Source: Pseudomonas leptonychotis (GTDB lineage Bacteria > Pseudomonadota > Gammaproteobacteria > Pseudomonadales > Pseudomonadaceae). From it: 64,000 nucleotides of DNA. A program made the position numbers and the translations under genes. Positions 36,715-44,948 of the stretch are shown here, in pieces (position 1 is the first letter of the stretch; the number at the start of each line of letters is the position of its first letter). The stretch covers positions 62,001-126,000 of the forward strand of contig NZ_RFLV01000005.1 of the NCBI RefSeq assembly GCF_004920405.1. Reading direction: 5' to 3'. The notes beneath the pieces were generated by a model. The model did not search any database. It was not told the origin of the DNA and was given only the letters and a program-made list of their open reading frames with translations.

Positions 36715-37317
36715 TCAGTCGAGCATACCGACATAACGCGGATGGCTGGCAACCCGCGCCAGCCAGTCACGAATGGCCGGATAAGGGCTCAGATCGAAAC
36801 CACCTTCATCGGCCACATGGGTGTAGGCATACAAGGCGATATCCGCTATCGAGAAATCCTCTCCCACCAAGTAAGAGGTGCGCTGCAGCTGCTTCTCCAT
36901 CACCTTGAGCGCTTTGTGGCCACGCACATGACACTCTTGGTATTCAGCCTGCCGCGCCTCGGGCAGCCCTTGGTAAAGCTGGATAAAGCGCGCCACCGCG
37001 ACATAGGGCTCATGGCTGTATTGTTCGAAGAACTGCCACTGCAACACCTGGGTGCGCAGACGCGGCTCAGTCGGCAAAAAACTGCTGCCGTCAGCCAAGA
37101 AGTTGAGGATGGCGTTGGACTCCCACAGGCAGGTGCCGTCTTCCAGCTCCAGCACCGGGATCTTGCCGTTGGGGTTCTTGGCCAGGAAGGCTTCGCTCTG
37201 GGTTTCACCCTTGAGGATGTCGACCGCTATCCACTCATAGGGCAAGTCCAGCAGGTGCAGCATCAGCTTGATCTTGTAGCAGTTGCCCGAACGATAATCG
37301 CCATACACCTTGAGCAT
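36715..37317 (-). CDS. Glutathione S-transferase
   Basis: 200 residues. The N-terminal thioredoxin fold has YRSGNCYKIKLMLHLL and the cis-Pro and glutathione-binding parts GKIPVLELEDGTCLWESNAIL; the C-terminal all-helical domain ends in FSIADIALYAYTHVADEGGFDLSPYPAIRDWL, typical of the family. Substrate unknown. ATG 37317 follows a GGAGGAGGG-like stretch. The upstream aminotransferase gene ends 30 bases before, so the two may be one operon. Confidence 0.92.
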   Translation of the reverse strand: MLKVYGDYRSGNCYKIKLMLHLLDLPYEWIAVDILKGETQSEAFLAKNPNGKIPVLELEDGTCLWESNAILNFLADGSSFLPTEPRLRTQVLQWQFFEQYSHEPYVAVARFIQLYQGLPEARQAEYQECHVRGHKALKVMEKQLQRTSYLVGEDFSIADIALYAYTHVADEGGFDLSPYPAIRDWLARVASHPRYVGMLD

Positions 37318-37347
37318 ATGCCCTCCTCCTAAATTGGTTTAACCCTG

Positions 37348-38508
37348 TTAAATCGCTGACTGCGCCTGACGGATGACCTCAGCCAAGCGCTTCAGGCCCT
37401 CAGCTAAACGCTCCGGCGCGACGTGGCTGAAGTTAAGGCGCAGATGGCCGGGATGCGCATCCGGGTCAATAAAGAACGGTTCGCCCGGCATAAACGCCAC
37501 GTTCTGCGCCAGGGCTGGCGCCAGCAGCGTGCGGGTGTCCAGCGGTTGTTTCAGGGTCAGCCAAAAGAACAGCCCTCCCTGGGGAATCTGCCAATCGGCC
37601 AGATCGCTAAAGTGCTCTTCCAGCACCGCCTGCATGGCATCACGGCGGATGCGGTAAAAGTCGCGCAGCTCGGCCAGGTGACCACGGTATTTCTCGCTGC
37701 CTAACCATTGCAGCGCTTGCCACTGGCCGATGCGATTGGTGTGCAAATCCGCCGACTGCTTGAGGCGCAGCAGATAGGGGTAAAGATCAGGGGTGGCGAT
37801 CAGGTAGCCGACGCGCAGCCCCGGCAGCAAGGTTTTCGACACGGTGCCGGTGTAGATCCAACTGGCCTTGTGCAAACGGCTGACAATCGGCGTAGCGCTG
37901 CCTTGATCAAACACCAGCTCGCGATAAGGCTCATCTTCAATCAGAGTCACGCCGAACTCATCGAGCAAAGCGGCTACCGCATCGCGCTTGGCTTCGCTGT
38001 AGCGCACGGCAGAAGGATTCTGAAAGGTAGGGATCAGGTAGGCAAACGCCGGCTTGTGGTTCTGCAGACGCTCACGCAACGCATCGATCTGCGGGCCATC
38101 GGCTTCTTGCGGTACGGCGATGCACTCAGCGCCGAACAGCTGAAAGGCTTGCAGCGCGGCCAGGTAGGTCGGTGCTTCGAGCAGCACTTCGGTACCCGGG
38201 TCGATAAACAGCTTGCTGGCCAAGTCCAACGTCTGCTGCGAGCCGCTGACGATCAACACCTGGCTGGCGTCGCAAGGCACGCCCAGGGCGCGCGCCTCAG
38301 TGGCAATCGCCTCGCGCAGCGCCGGTTCACCTTCACTCATGCCGTACTGACCCATGCTGGCCGGCATATCCGCCCACTCGACCTTCGGCAGCATCGGCTC
38401 AGCGGGCAAGCCACCGGCAAAAGACATGACTTCCGGACGCTGCGCCGCGGCAAGAATTTCACGGATCAAAGAGCTTTTCAGGCGGGCAACACGTTCGGAG
38501 AAGGCCAT
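37348..38508 (-). CDS. PLP-dependent aminotransferase, class I/II (2-aminoadipate or MocR-like catalytic type)
   Basis: 386 residues. The PLP Lys is in YTGTVSKTLLPGLRVGYLI; also seen are the Asn/Tyr region FQNPSAVRYSEAKR and LIEDEPYRELVF, and the C-terminal Arg in HLRLNFSHVAPERLAEG. The group includes 2-aminoadipate and aromatic/branched-chain aminotransferases (LysN-like). It is divergent from a MarR-type regulator across a perfect palindrome, which suggests regulation by that protein. The exact substrate cannot be read. Confidence 0.88.
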   Translation of the reverse strand: MAFSERVARLKSSLIREILAAAQRPEVMSFAGGLPAEPMLPKVEWADMPASMGQYGMSEGEPALREAIATEARALGVPCDASQVLIVSGSQQTLDLASKLFIDPGTEVLLEAPTYLAALQAFQLFGAECIAVPQEADGPQIDALRERLQNHKPAFAYLIPTFQNPSAVRYSEAKRDAVAALLDEFGVTLIEDEPYRELVFDQGSATPIVSRLHKASWIYTGTVSKTLLPGLRVGYLIATPDLYPYLLRLKQSADLHTNRIGQWQALQWLGSEKYRGHLAELRDFYRIRRDAMQAVLEEHFSDLADWQIPQGGLFFWLTLKQPLDTRTLLAPALAQNVAFMPGEPFFIDPDAHPGHLRLNFSHVAPERLAEGLKRLAEVIRQAQSAI

Positions 38509-38540
38509 GGATACACCGGTAGCAAAGGCAAATAAAAATA

Positions 38541-38574
38541 GGTCAAACTGTTTGACCGAAATACAGTTGAACTG
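38541..38574. promoter_or_regulatory. Operator-like palindromes between the aminotransferase and marR genes
   Basis: GGTCAAACTGTTTGACC (38541-38557) has perfect 8-base arms around one base. A second, weaker palindrome CAGTTGAACTG lies at 38564-38574. A MarR-family protein encoded 9 bases downstream would typically bind such a site and control both divergent genes. Confidence 0.65.
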
Positions 38575-38582
38575 AAATTACG

Positions 38583-39074
38583 ATGCCCACCCCAGATACG
38601 TCAATAGGCTTGACCTTAATGATTGATCTCAACAACCTCGCCACCCAGCAAACCGCGATGGAAGCCTTCTTCTTCGGCTACCAGGCGTTCACCGCCAAGG
38701 CCGATGAAATGCTCGCGCGCCGGGGGCTGTCACGGGTGCACCACCGCATCTTGTTCTTTATTGCCAAGTACCCAGGCTTGAGCATGAAGGAACTGCTTGG
38801 TTACCTGGGCGTGAGCAAACAGGCGTTGAACACGCCGCTGCGTCAGTTGCTGGAAATGGACTTGGTGCAAAGCCTGACCGCCGAGGACGACAAGCGCAAA
38901 CGTTTGCTCGGTTTTACTCGCGAGGGGGCAAAACTGGAAAAAGCCCTGCGCCGCGAACAAGCCAAGTTGTTGCAGCGCGCCTTCGATGAAGCCGGAGAAA
39001 CCGCGGTCAGTGGCTGGCTACAGGTTAACCAGGCGCTGGATAACAGCCGGCAAAACCTCAGCAGTGACGATTGA
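38583..39074 (+). CDS. MarR-family transcriptional regulator
   Basis: 163 residues from ATG 38583 (ATG 38619 is an alternative). The winged helix is clear: LSRVHHRILFFIAKYPGLSMKELLGYLGVSKQALNTPLRQLLEMDLV followed by the wing TAEDDKRKRLLGFTREGAKLEKAL. A long C-terminal dimer helix follows. It is divergent from the aminotransferase and upstream of a LysE-type exporter, so an amino-acid-like effector is plausible. Confidence 0.9.
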   Translation: MPTPDTSIGLTLMIDLNNLATQQTAMEAFFFGYQAFTAKADEMLARRGLSRVHHRILFFIAKYPGLSMKELLGYLGVSKQALNTPLRQLLEMDLVQSLTAEDDKRKRLLGFTREGAKLEKALRREQAKLLQRAFDEAGETAVSGWLQVNQALDNSRQNLSSDD

Positions 39075-39104
39075 AAGGCTACCTGCAATTCAGCGACAGC
39101 GAAA

Positions 39105-39166
39105 CTGTACCGCCCTCACCTCCAAACAATTTAAAACTGTACTCCTGATTACCTGCATCGCTGTAC
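39105..39166 (+). promoter_or_regulatory. Three direct CTGTAC repeats upstream of the LysE-type gene
   Basis: CTGTAC occurs at 39105, 39137 and 39161, mostly within the wider form AACTGTACC/T. The spacings are 32 and 24 bases, near three and a bit over two helix turns. The 150-base gap holds nothing else, so binding of a regulator here is possible. Confidence 0.35.
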
Positions 39167-39224
39167 CGCGACGCCCTACTCATCTGTCCCTAGGCTGATC
39201 AGCACTGCCTCTGAGTGCTGCGCC

Positions 39225-39836
39225 ATGACCCTCGAATTGCTGATCGCCTTTGTCGCCTTTGCCTTTGTCACCTCGGTGACGCCTGGGCCAAACAACACCA
39301 TGCTGCTGGCCTCCGGGGCGAATTTCGGCCTGCGTCGCACCCTGCCGCACATGCTGGGCATTAGCTTGGGGTTGATGCTGTTGGTGTTATCGGTCGGCCT
39401 AGGTCTGGGCCAGTTATTCGAACAGGTACCGCTGCTGTATAGCGTGCTGCGCTATGTCGGCGCGGCCTATCTGCTCTACTTGGCCTGGAAGATCGCCAAT
39501 GCCGGCGCACCAAACAGCCAAGCCTCGGCCAGCGGTAAGCCGTTTAGCTTTCTGCAAGCGGCGGCCTTCCAGTGGGTCAACCCCAAGGCCTGGATCATGG
39601 CTATTGGCGCTATCACCACCTACACGCCCCAGGAAAATTTCGTGGTTAATGTGCTGTTAATCTCGGGGCTATTTGCCTTGGTCAATTGCCCGACCATGAG
39701 CGTCTGGACCGTGCTTGGCAGCCTATTGCGCAACTGGCTGCAGGATGCGCGGCGCTTACGCATCTTTAATATCGGCATGGCGCTGTTGCTGGTGGCGTCG
39801 CTGTATCCCATCGTCGCGGACACGGGATTGTTCTGA
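39225..39836 (+). CDS. LysE/RhtB-family amino-acid exporter
   Basis: 203 residues with six hydrophobic segments and the family's N-terminal pattern FVTSVTPGPNNTMLLASGANFGLRRTLPHMLGISLG, then AFQWVNPKAWIMAIGA. Such inner-membrane proteins export amino acids or homoserine lactone-like compounds. The stop overlaps the start of the next gene by one base (TGATG). Confidence 0.93.
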   Translation: MTLELLIAFVAFAFVTSVTPGPNNTMLLASGANFGLRRTLPHMLGISLGLMLLVLSVGLGLGQLFEQVPLLYSVLRYVGAAYLLYLAWKIANAGAPNSQASASGKPFSFLQAAAFQWVNPKAWIMAIGAITTYTPQENFVVNVLLISGLFALVNCPTMSVWTVLGSLLRNWLQDARRLRIFNIGMALLLVASLYPIVADTGLF

Positions 39837-41032
39837 TGCACGACTCGACGCAACCGCGCCTGCGCCCGCTGGCCGACACCTCGACCTCGGCAGTCGTTGC
39901 CGGTTTTATCGCCATGCTCACCGGCTACACCAGCTCACTGGTGCTGATGTTCCAGGCCGGCCAAGCCGCTGGCCTGAGCAATGGACAGATTTCTTCGTGG
40001 ATCTGGTCGCTGTCGATTGGCATGGCCATCTGCTGCATCGGCCTGTCGCTGCGCTACCGCGCGCCGATCATGATTGCCTGGTCCACCCCTGGCGCCGCAC
40101 TGCTGATCACCAGTCTGCCCGGCGTGCCGTATGGCGAGGCGATTGGCGCCTATATCGTCGCTTCAGGCTTGATTGTATTGATCGGCCTGACCGGCAGTTT
40201 CGACCGCATAATGCGCCGCATCCCCGGTTCCTTGGCGGCCGCCCTATTGGCCGGCGTGTTGTTCAAGATCGGTCTTGAGATTTGTGTAGCTGCCGAGCAA
40301 CAACCGCTGCTGGTCAGCGCCATGCTGCTGGCCTATCTGCTGGGTAAGCGCTTGCAACCACGTTATGCGGTGCTCGCCGCGCTGATCGTGGGCAGCGTGC
40401 TGGCCGGGCTGTTCGGCTTACTGAATTTCGAGCAGTTCGAACTGCAACTGGCGGTGCCAGAGTGGACCTCGCCAAGCTTCTCCCTCGCCGCCGTCATCAG
40501 CATCGGCATTCCGCTGTTTATCGTCGCCATGGCCTCGCAGAACCTGCCGGGCATGGCTGTGCTGCGTGCCAATGGCTATGACGTGCCGGCCAGCCCACTG
40601 CTCACCACAACCGGCCTGACCTCGATCCTGCTCGCCCCACTCGGCAGCCACGGCATCCATATGGCAGCGATCAGTGCCGCCATATGCGCCGGCCCGGAAG
40701 CCCACGAAGACCCGCGCAAACGCTACACCGCTGCAATCTGGTGCGGCATTTTCTACGGCATCGCCGGAATCTTTGGCGCCACCTTGGCCGCGCTGTTTAC
40801 CGCCCTGCCGAAGGCGCTAATTCTCTCCATCGCCGCGCTCGCCCTGTTCGCCTCAATCATCGGCGGCTTGACCCAAGCCATGAGCGAGCCGAAAGAACGC
40901 GAAGCCGCGTTGATCACCTTTCTGGTGACCGCATCGGGCATGACGTTGTTTTCAGTGGGTTCGCCGTTCTGGGGGATTGTTACGGGGTTGCTGACCCTGG
41001 CGATTCTCAACTGGGGTAAGCGGGATGCTTGA
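39836..41032 (+). CDS. BenE-family benzoate/H+ symporter-like transporter
   Basis: 398 residues with about 12 hydrophobic segments. The family marks are FIAMLTGYTSSLVLMFQAGQAAGLSNGQISSWIWSLSIGMA, the substrate-region IAWSTPGAALL, and FIVAMASQNLPGMAVLRANGY, close to YdcO/BenE. BenE imports benzoate; many homologs have unknown substrates, and no benzoate genes are near. It is translationally coupled to the exporter gene. A second, truncated copy of its 3' end lies 1.8 kb downstream. Confidence 0.9.
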   Translation: MHDSTQPRLRPLADTSTSAVVAGFIAMLTGYTSSLVLMFQAGQAAGLSNGQISSWIWSLSIGMAICCIGLSLRYRAPIMIAWSTPGAALLITSLPGVPYGEAIGAYIVASGLIVLIGLTGSFDRIMRRIPGSLAAALLAGVLFKIGLEICVAAEQQPLLVSAMLLAYLLGKRLQPRYAVLAALIVGSVLAGLFGLLNFEQFELQLAVPEWTSPSFSLAAVISIGIPLFIVAMASQNLPGMAVLRANGYDVPASPLLTTTGLTSILLAPLGSHGIHMAAISAAICAGPEAHEDPRKRYTAAIWCGIFYGIAGIFGATLAALFTALPKALILSIAALALFASIIGGLTQAMSEPKEREAALITFLVTASGMTLFSVGSPFWGIVTGLLTLAILNWGKRDA

Positions 41033-41035
41033 TTG

Positions 41036-41162
41036 ATGGCTGTCGCTGCGCTCGACCCATCCTACCGGGTTACCGGACGCAGACTTTAGGACAGCGCTAA
41101 TGTGGGGGGCGGTTTAGCGGCGGGCCTTTAATGATTCATATCGCGGCTAAAGCCCCTCCCAC
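41036..41162. repeat. Degenerate copies of the dispersed repeats seen at 20533-20683
   Basis: GTCGCTGCGCTCGACCCATC with CTACC follows the benE-like stop, and the 21 bases at 41142-41162 (CGCGGCTAAAGCCCC, then TCCCAC) match 20663-20683 except for one base. They fill most of the gap to the next gene. Confidence 0.6.
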
Positions 41163-41190
41163 GCAGCTCTGCTTCGGGTCTCGACACCCA

Positions 41191-42351
41191 TCATAAGGAT
41201 GGAGGTTTGCGCTTTACGGGTGTGGTTTTTACCGAGCGAGTCTGAGCGCGCCTTCGTGTAAGTTCCCTACTCAAGGTAATAGCTAATACGATCAGCGCGA
41301 TCAGACCTGCGATCACCACCAGCACGATTACAGTACCTGCCAAGAAAACCATCTCAACGACATTCACTGCCGAGCCCAAGCCAGAGCTGCCAAATGACTG
41401 GACAACTTGCGAGGTATCTCTAGATAGCTGGTAAAGCTGACCCAACAAAGCGGCGCCAAAAAAAACAAATCCAACAACTTTCAAAAACGGCGAAGTGTTT
41501 TTGAACACCATTGACCAGCCAACGCGGTACACGAAAACTAGCGCCAGGAGCAGGATCAAAGCCGTCCAAATAAGCAGCACATCCGAAAACTGGGTAAATA
41601 ACCAAAAGGGTGAAAAAAGCGCGCCAAACCAAGGCCTTTGATAGGGTTCGAGTCGATCAGTCCAGAATCCGCAAAAGCCGCCCAAGGGGTTGGAGGCCAT
41701 CAACGACTGATTAGAGCAGCCAAACGTATGTAACAGACTCTGCGCGCTAAGGCCGCCGACAAGGGGCGTCCCCAGCGCCAGGCAAAATACAGCTAGCCCT
41801 GCAAGCATGAAAATGAAAACTATCGAGAGCGAGCCCCACAGCGTGCCCTCCGCCAGCAATCGCCGATATAACGACAGCTGCTCCGTCTCCCGCTCCTGGG
41901 CTTGCTCTGCCTGCTTATGACTAATCCATTCTGCCTGCTGCGCTGCATAGGAGATATTTCCAGTCGAAGCGATAGCACTCTGTTCGCTAACCACTGATGC
42001 CTCGTGTTGCGTCTCGACTGGTAGCTTCGGGCGTCGATCAGAACGCACACTGAACACAATTAGCCCCACCCACCCAGCAATCAAAAACCACATCTGCTGC
42101 AATAGCAAAAACGTCGTCTCCAAGGGAGGAGTAACGGACAACCAAGGAGCAAGTGCCTGAGCCGGCAGCATCGCGAGCCCCTGGCAACCAGTTTCACTAG
42201 AGCCTGGACGCCCAGGACAACCCAAAGCCTCCAATCCAAGCTCAGCAATGGAAGGCCCGAACAAGACCATTAAGGCAATGTAGCCAAGCAGCGCATAGGC
42301 CAGTATGCGTGTGCGGGTACTCACTCGATTTTCAGCGGCAATAGCAGGCAT
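41191..42351 (-). CDS. Hypothetical multi-span membrane protein of unusual composition
   Basis: 386 residues from ATG 42351 (the frame extends to 42453). About six or seven hydrophobic segments are seen: two near the N-terminus, then a charged linker rich in Gln and Glu (HKQAEQAQERETEQL, about residues 140-165), then four or five more and a basic tail RRRAQTRSVKTTPVKRKPPSL. A pair of extracytoplasmic Cys-rich loops (GCPGRPGSSETGC and GCSNQSLMASNPLGGFCGF) is notable. I do not recognise the family. The base composition is visibly AT-richer and codon use differs from its neighbours, and it sits between two copies of a benE 3' end, which suggests acquisition. Confidence 0.65.
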   Translation of the reverse strand: MPAIAAENRVSTRTRILAYALLGYIALMVLFGPSIAELGLEALGCPGRPGSSETGCQGLAMLPAQALAPWLSVTPPLETTFLLLQQMWFLIAGWVGLIVFSVRSDRRPKLPVETQHEASVVSEQSAIASTGNISYAAQQAEWISHKQAEQAQERETEQLSLYRRLLAEGTLWGSLSIVFIFMLAGLAVFCLALGTPLVGGLSAQSLLHTFGCSNQSLMASNPLGGFCGFWTDRLEPYQRPWFGALFSPFWLFTQFSDVLLIWTALILLLALVFVYRVGWSMVFKNTSPFLKVVGFVFFGAALLGQLYQLSRDTSQVVQSFGSSGLGSAVNVVEMVFLAGTVIVLVVIAGLIALIVLAITLSRELTRRRAQTRSVKTTPVKRKPPSL

Positions 42352-42661
42352 GACGCAGGATCTTCCATGACTATTTTTTGCATCATGTCCTAAGGCACCC
42401 CATGCGTCCATCGCCCTAACAAGCATTGAAATCGTGCGCTTCCAACAAACCAACTACTAAACGGAAGAAGTTTGGCAGCAAGGTTTGTTCAGCAGTAGCA
42501 AGGATGCTTGGGGGCAGCCACTTTAGATCATGGCTGCGACTCGTTTACTCACCTACAGGTCTTCCGAACTAAGACAGAAGAGCGGTTCAGAGCAGCTTTA
42601 ACCGGGGCGAACGAAGTACAAGCTAGCCGTTAAAACATTCTCCTTAGGGGAGCGCGGCCAT

Positions 42662-42697
42662 AAAAAACGGGTTATGCATCACGCATAAGCCCGTTTT
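42662..42697 (-). terminator. Second copy of the DAHP synthase terminator
   Basis: AAAAAACGGG and CCCGTTTTT with an inner TTATGC/GCATAA pair form a hairpin almost identical to that at 54167-54203; one base is missing from the left arm. It is orphaned here next to a gene remnant. Confidence 0.75.
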
Positions 42698-42713
42698 TGT
42701 TAACGCCGCTAAA

Positions 42714-42776
42714 TCAGCCGCGCTGACGCTTGGGCAGCACATCCTTGAGCTTGGCGCGCATGCCACGCAGGGTTTT
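42714..42776 (-). pseudogene. 3' remnant of a DAHP synthase gene
   Basis: Reads as the last 20 or so codons (KTLRGMRAKLKDVLPKRQRG, stop) of the class I DAHP synthase encoded intact at 54219. Over about 120 bases including the terminator I count three differences. Everything 5' of this is missing; the sequence switches to benE-like DNA at about 42777. Confidence 0.85.
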
Positions 42777-42913
42777 ACCCAAGCCAGGCGCTAATCACCT
42801 TTCTGGTGACCGCCTCAGGCATGACGTTGTTTTCAGTGGGTTCGGCGTTCTGGGGGATTATTGCGGGGCTGCTCACGCTAGCCATTCTCAACTGGGGTAA
42901 GCGGGATGCTTGA
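42777..42913 (+). pseudogene. 3' remnant of a BenE-family gene
   Basis: Matches the end of the intact benE-like gene (40871-41032), with an internal deletion of about 26 bases near its left edge and roughly 91 percent identity afterwards. Most differences are at third codon positions (for example LLTLAI is kept), so this copy diverged as a working gene before it was truncated. It retains the stop and the following repeat. Confidence 0.85.
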
Positions 42914-43108
42914 TTGATGGGTATCGCTGCGCTCGCCACTGATTAGCACCCAGGTGACCAGTAGAAATCGGCCAGAAGCAGCTATTCTGGCGTACCTAGC
43001 AAAATCAGGGGCGATTCATTGCGATCTTAAATGGCACGTGCTTCCAAGCCGCCATAGTTGTCGCCCCTCTTCTTCACGCTGTTCGTCAGTGAGTGATTTA
43101 GCCTGAGC

Positions 43109-44035
43109 TTAATGTTGTATTTGACTCATCAATGCATGCTCGTTGTCACCGGCACGTGTTGACTCTTCGACTAGCCAAGACCAAAACGTTTCGCCATGCG
43201 GTGACAACTGCATATGGCTCGGACAGCTTAAGTGGAACGCTTCCGAGGCTGGGACGCGTTGTGAAAACGGTGCGATCAGGCGCCCATCAGCTAACATTTC
43301 TGCCACCAATGAGGTACGCCCCAAGGCCATGCCGTGGCCGCGAACCGCCATCTCAAGGGCGGTTATCAAGGTATCAAACTGCATTCCCTGCGAGGCGTCG
43401 ACGTGCTGGAAACCGGTTTTGTTCAGCCAGTAGCCCCACCCTTCTTCGTAGCCAATCACATGCAGCATGCTGTCGGCACTCAGCTCGCCCGGACTGGCGG
43501 GCGGCAACTCACCGCTCAGCAGCCGGGGGCTGCAAACGGGGAATAATTCATCATGGGTCAGTTGTACTGAACGCAGTCCGGCCCAATTGCCCTTACCGTA
43601 GCGAATTTCCATGCTGGCTTCTTTGCTGCGCTCATCCAGCCAGATATTACTGGTGAAATGCAGGCCAACCTCCGGGTGCGCGGCGCGAAAGCGCCCAAGC
43701 CGGGGCGCCAACCAGGTGGTGAAGAACACCAGGTTAGCGCGCACGGTGATGGGTCGCCTGCGACCTTGGCCGAACAGTTCGTCGGTGGCAGCGGCTAAGC
43801 GTTCGATCGAATCATGGATGACCGGCATGTAGGCCTGGCCGGCCTCGGTCAATTCAAGCCCGCGCGGCAGGCGTTTGAACAGGTTGGTTCCGAGTTGTGA
43901 TTCCAACCCTTTGACCTGCTGGCTAATAGCCGCCTGGGTAAGACTCAGCTCGGCCGCCGCCTGGGTAAAGTTGAGGTGCCGGGCCGAGGCCTCGAATGCG
44001 CGTAACCAATTCAACGGCGGGAGTCTTTTCTTCAT
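43109..44035 (-). CDS. LysR-family regulator (GcvA-like), possible ddd regulator
   Basis: 308 residues. The N-terminal HTH is LPPLNWLRAFEASARHLNFTQAAAELSLTQAAISQQVKGLESQLG, the GcvA/AmpR/TrpI style. The rest is a periplasmic-binding-like effector domain. It is eight bases downstream of the IclR gene in the same direction. In Marinomonas and Halomonas the ddd regulator DddR is LysR-type, so this protein is a candidate, but glycine-cleavage or beta-lactam-type regulators share the same N-terminus. Confidence 0.88.
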   Translation of the reverse strand: MKKRLPPLNWLRAFEASARHLNFTQAAAELSLTQAAISQQVKGLESQLGTNLFKRLPRGLELTEAGQAYMPVIHDSIERLAAATDELFGQGRRRPITVRANLVFFTTWLAPRLGRFRAAHPEVGLHFTSNIWLDERSKEASMEIRYGKGNWAGLRSVQLTHDELFPVCSPRLLSGELPPASPGELSADSMLHVIGYEEGWGYWLNKTGFQHVDASQGMQFDTLITALEMAVRGHGMALGRTSLVAEMLADGRLIAPFSQRVPASEAFHLSCPSHMQLSPHGETFWSWLVEESTRAGDNEHALMSQIQH

Positions 44036-44043
44036 AACAGTGG

Positions 44044-44820
44044 CTAAACCTTGATTGTTTCATCGTCGGCATGATCGATCAGCTGACCGAGTTCGGCCGC
44101 CGCTTCTCGTAACAATGGAGCGTAGCTGAGCAGCTCGTCCAAACTCTTGCGGATCAGTGGTGCGTGCACGAACAGGCAGGCGAAGAGCCTGTCGTGGCGA
44201 TCCTTGACCGGTACGGCGCAGGCTACCAGACCGTCGACGAATTCTTCATTGTCGGTGCCAATATCATCCTCTTTGATTTTCAGCAGCGCGGCTTCCAGTT
44301 CAGCCGCGTCGATCAGGGTGTTGCGTGCATATTGATTCAGCGGCAGGTTGTTGATGATGCGCAGGCGTCGTTCGCGCGGCAGCGAGCTGAGGTAGAGCTT
44401 ACCGCTGGATGTGCACCAGATCGGCGTATGACTGCCCACCGGCAGGTAGACCTGTAACGGCCGCTCAGTCTGCACGCGGTCGTAGTAGATCATCTCGGTG
44501 CCGTTAGGAATGGCGATGCCACAGGTTTCTCCGATGATCGAAGTCAGGCGCTTCAGAATGGCCTGACGCGGCGCTTTGAAACGGCCGCTGTAAAGCACAC
44601 CCAAGGCAACCTCATGCAGACGGTCACCGGGTACCAGCAGCCCACGCATATTACTTTGCAAATATCCGTCGTCTTCGAGCTGGACCAACAGCCGGTGCAT
44701 GCTCGGTTTGGGAATGCTCAGCTGCTCGGCCAGATCGACCGGCGATATCGGCCGCTGCGCCCGCGCAACCGCTTCGATGATCTCCAGTACTCGGGTGATT
44801 GAGGATCCTTTTTCAGTCAT
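44044..44820 (-). CDS. IclR-family transcriptional regulator
   Basis: 258 residues. N-terminal winged helix SSITRVLEIIEAVARAQRPISPVDLAEQLSIPKPSMHRLLVQLEDDGYL, then the IclR effector domain with YYDRVQTERPLQVYLPVGSHTPIWCTSSGKLYLSSL and DNEEFVDGLVACAVPVKD. IclR proteins sense small organic acids and commonly sit beside catabolic operons. ATG 44820 has GGAG nine bases upstream; an ATG at 44847 is in frame. It lies 128 bases after dddC, beyond a terminator, so it may be transcribed separately with the LysR gene. Confidence 0.9.
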   Translation of the reverse strand: MTEKGSSITRVLEIIEAVARAQRPISPVDLAEQLSIPKPSMHRLLVQLEDDGYLQSNMRGLLVPGDRLHEVALGVLYSGRFKAPRQAILKRLTSIIGETCGIAIPNGTEMIYYDRVQTERPLQVYLPVGSHTPIWCTSSGKLYLSSLPRERRLRIINNLPLNQYARNTLIDAAELEAALLKIKEDDIGTDNEEFVDGLVACAVPVKDRHDRLFACLFVHAPLIRKSLDELLSYAPLLREAAAELGQLIDHADDETIKV

Positions 44821-44875
44821 CGAACTGACTCCTGCAGGGCGTCTCATGTCCGCTCGCTAGAGCGAACTGAAACGC

Positions 44876-44908
44876 AAAAAGGCCACGTCCCGTTTTGGGA
44901 CGTGGCCT
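44876..44908 (-). terminator. Rho-independent terminator of the dddTBC operon
   Basis: AGGCCACGTCCC (44880-44891) and its exact complement (44897-44908) flank a 5-base loop; on the minus strand the stem is followed by five T. It lies 41 bases after the dddC stop. Confidence 0.88.
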
Positions 44909-44948
44909 GCGATTGCCGGCGGTTTTTCCGTCAGCACGGCATGCCCCG

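Larger units (their letters stand above)
42454..43108. other. Gene-free stretch with remnant genes
   Basis: 655 bases without an intact gene. 42454-42656 holds nothing I can name. 42657-42776 is a near copy of the terminator and 3' end of the DAHP synthase gene at 54161-54281. 42777-42940 copies the 3' end and downstream repeat of the benE-like gene. 42941-43108 shows no recognisable feature. Confidence 0.7.

Noticed and set aside
42454..43108. Insertion sequence at the scar
   Set aside because: No transposase frame, terminal inverted repeats or target duplication was found; the DNA is explained by two gene ends.
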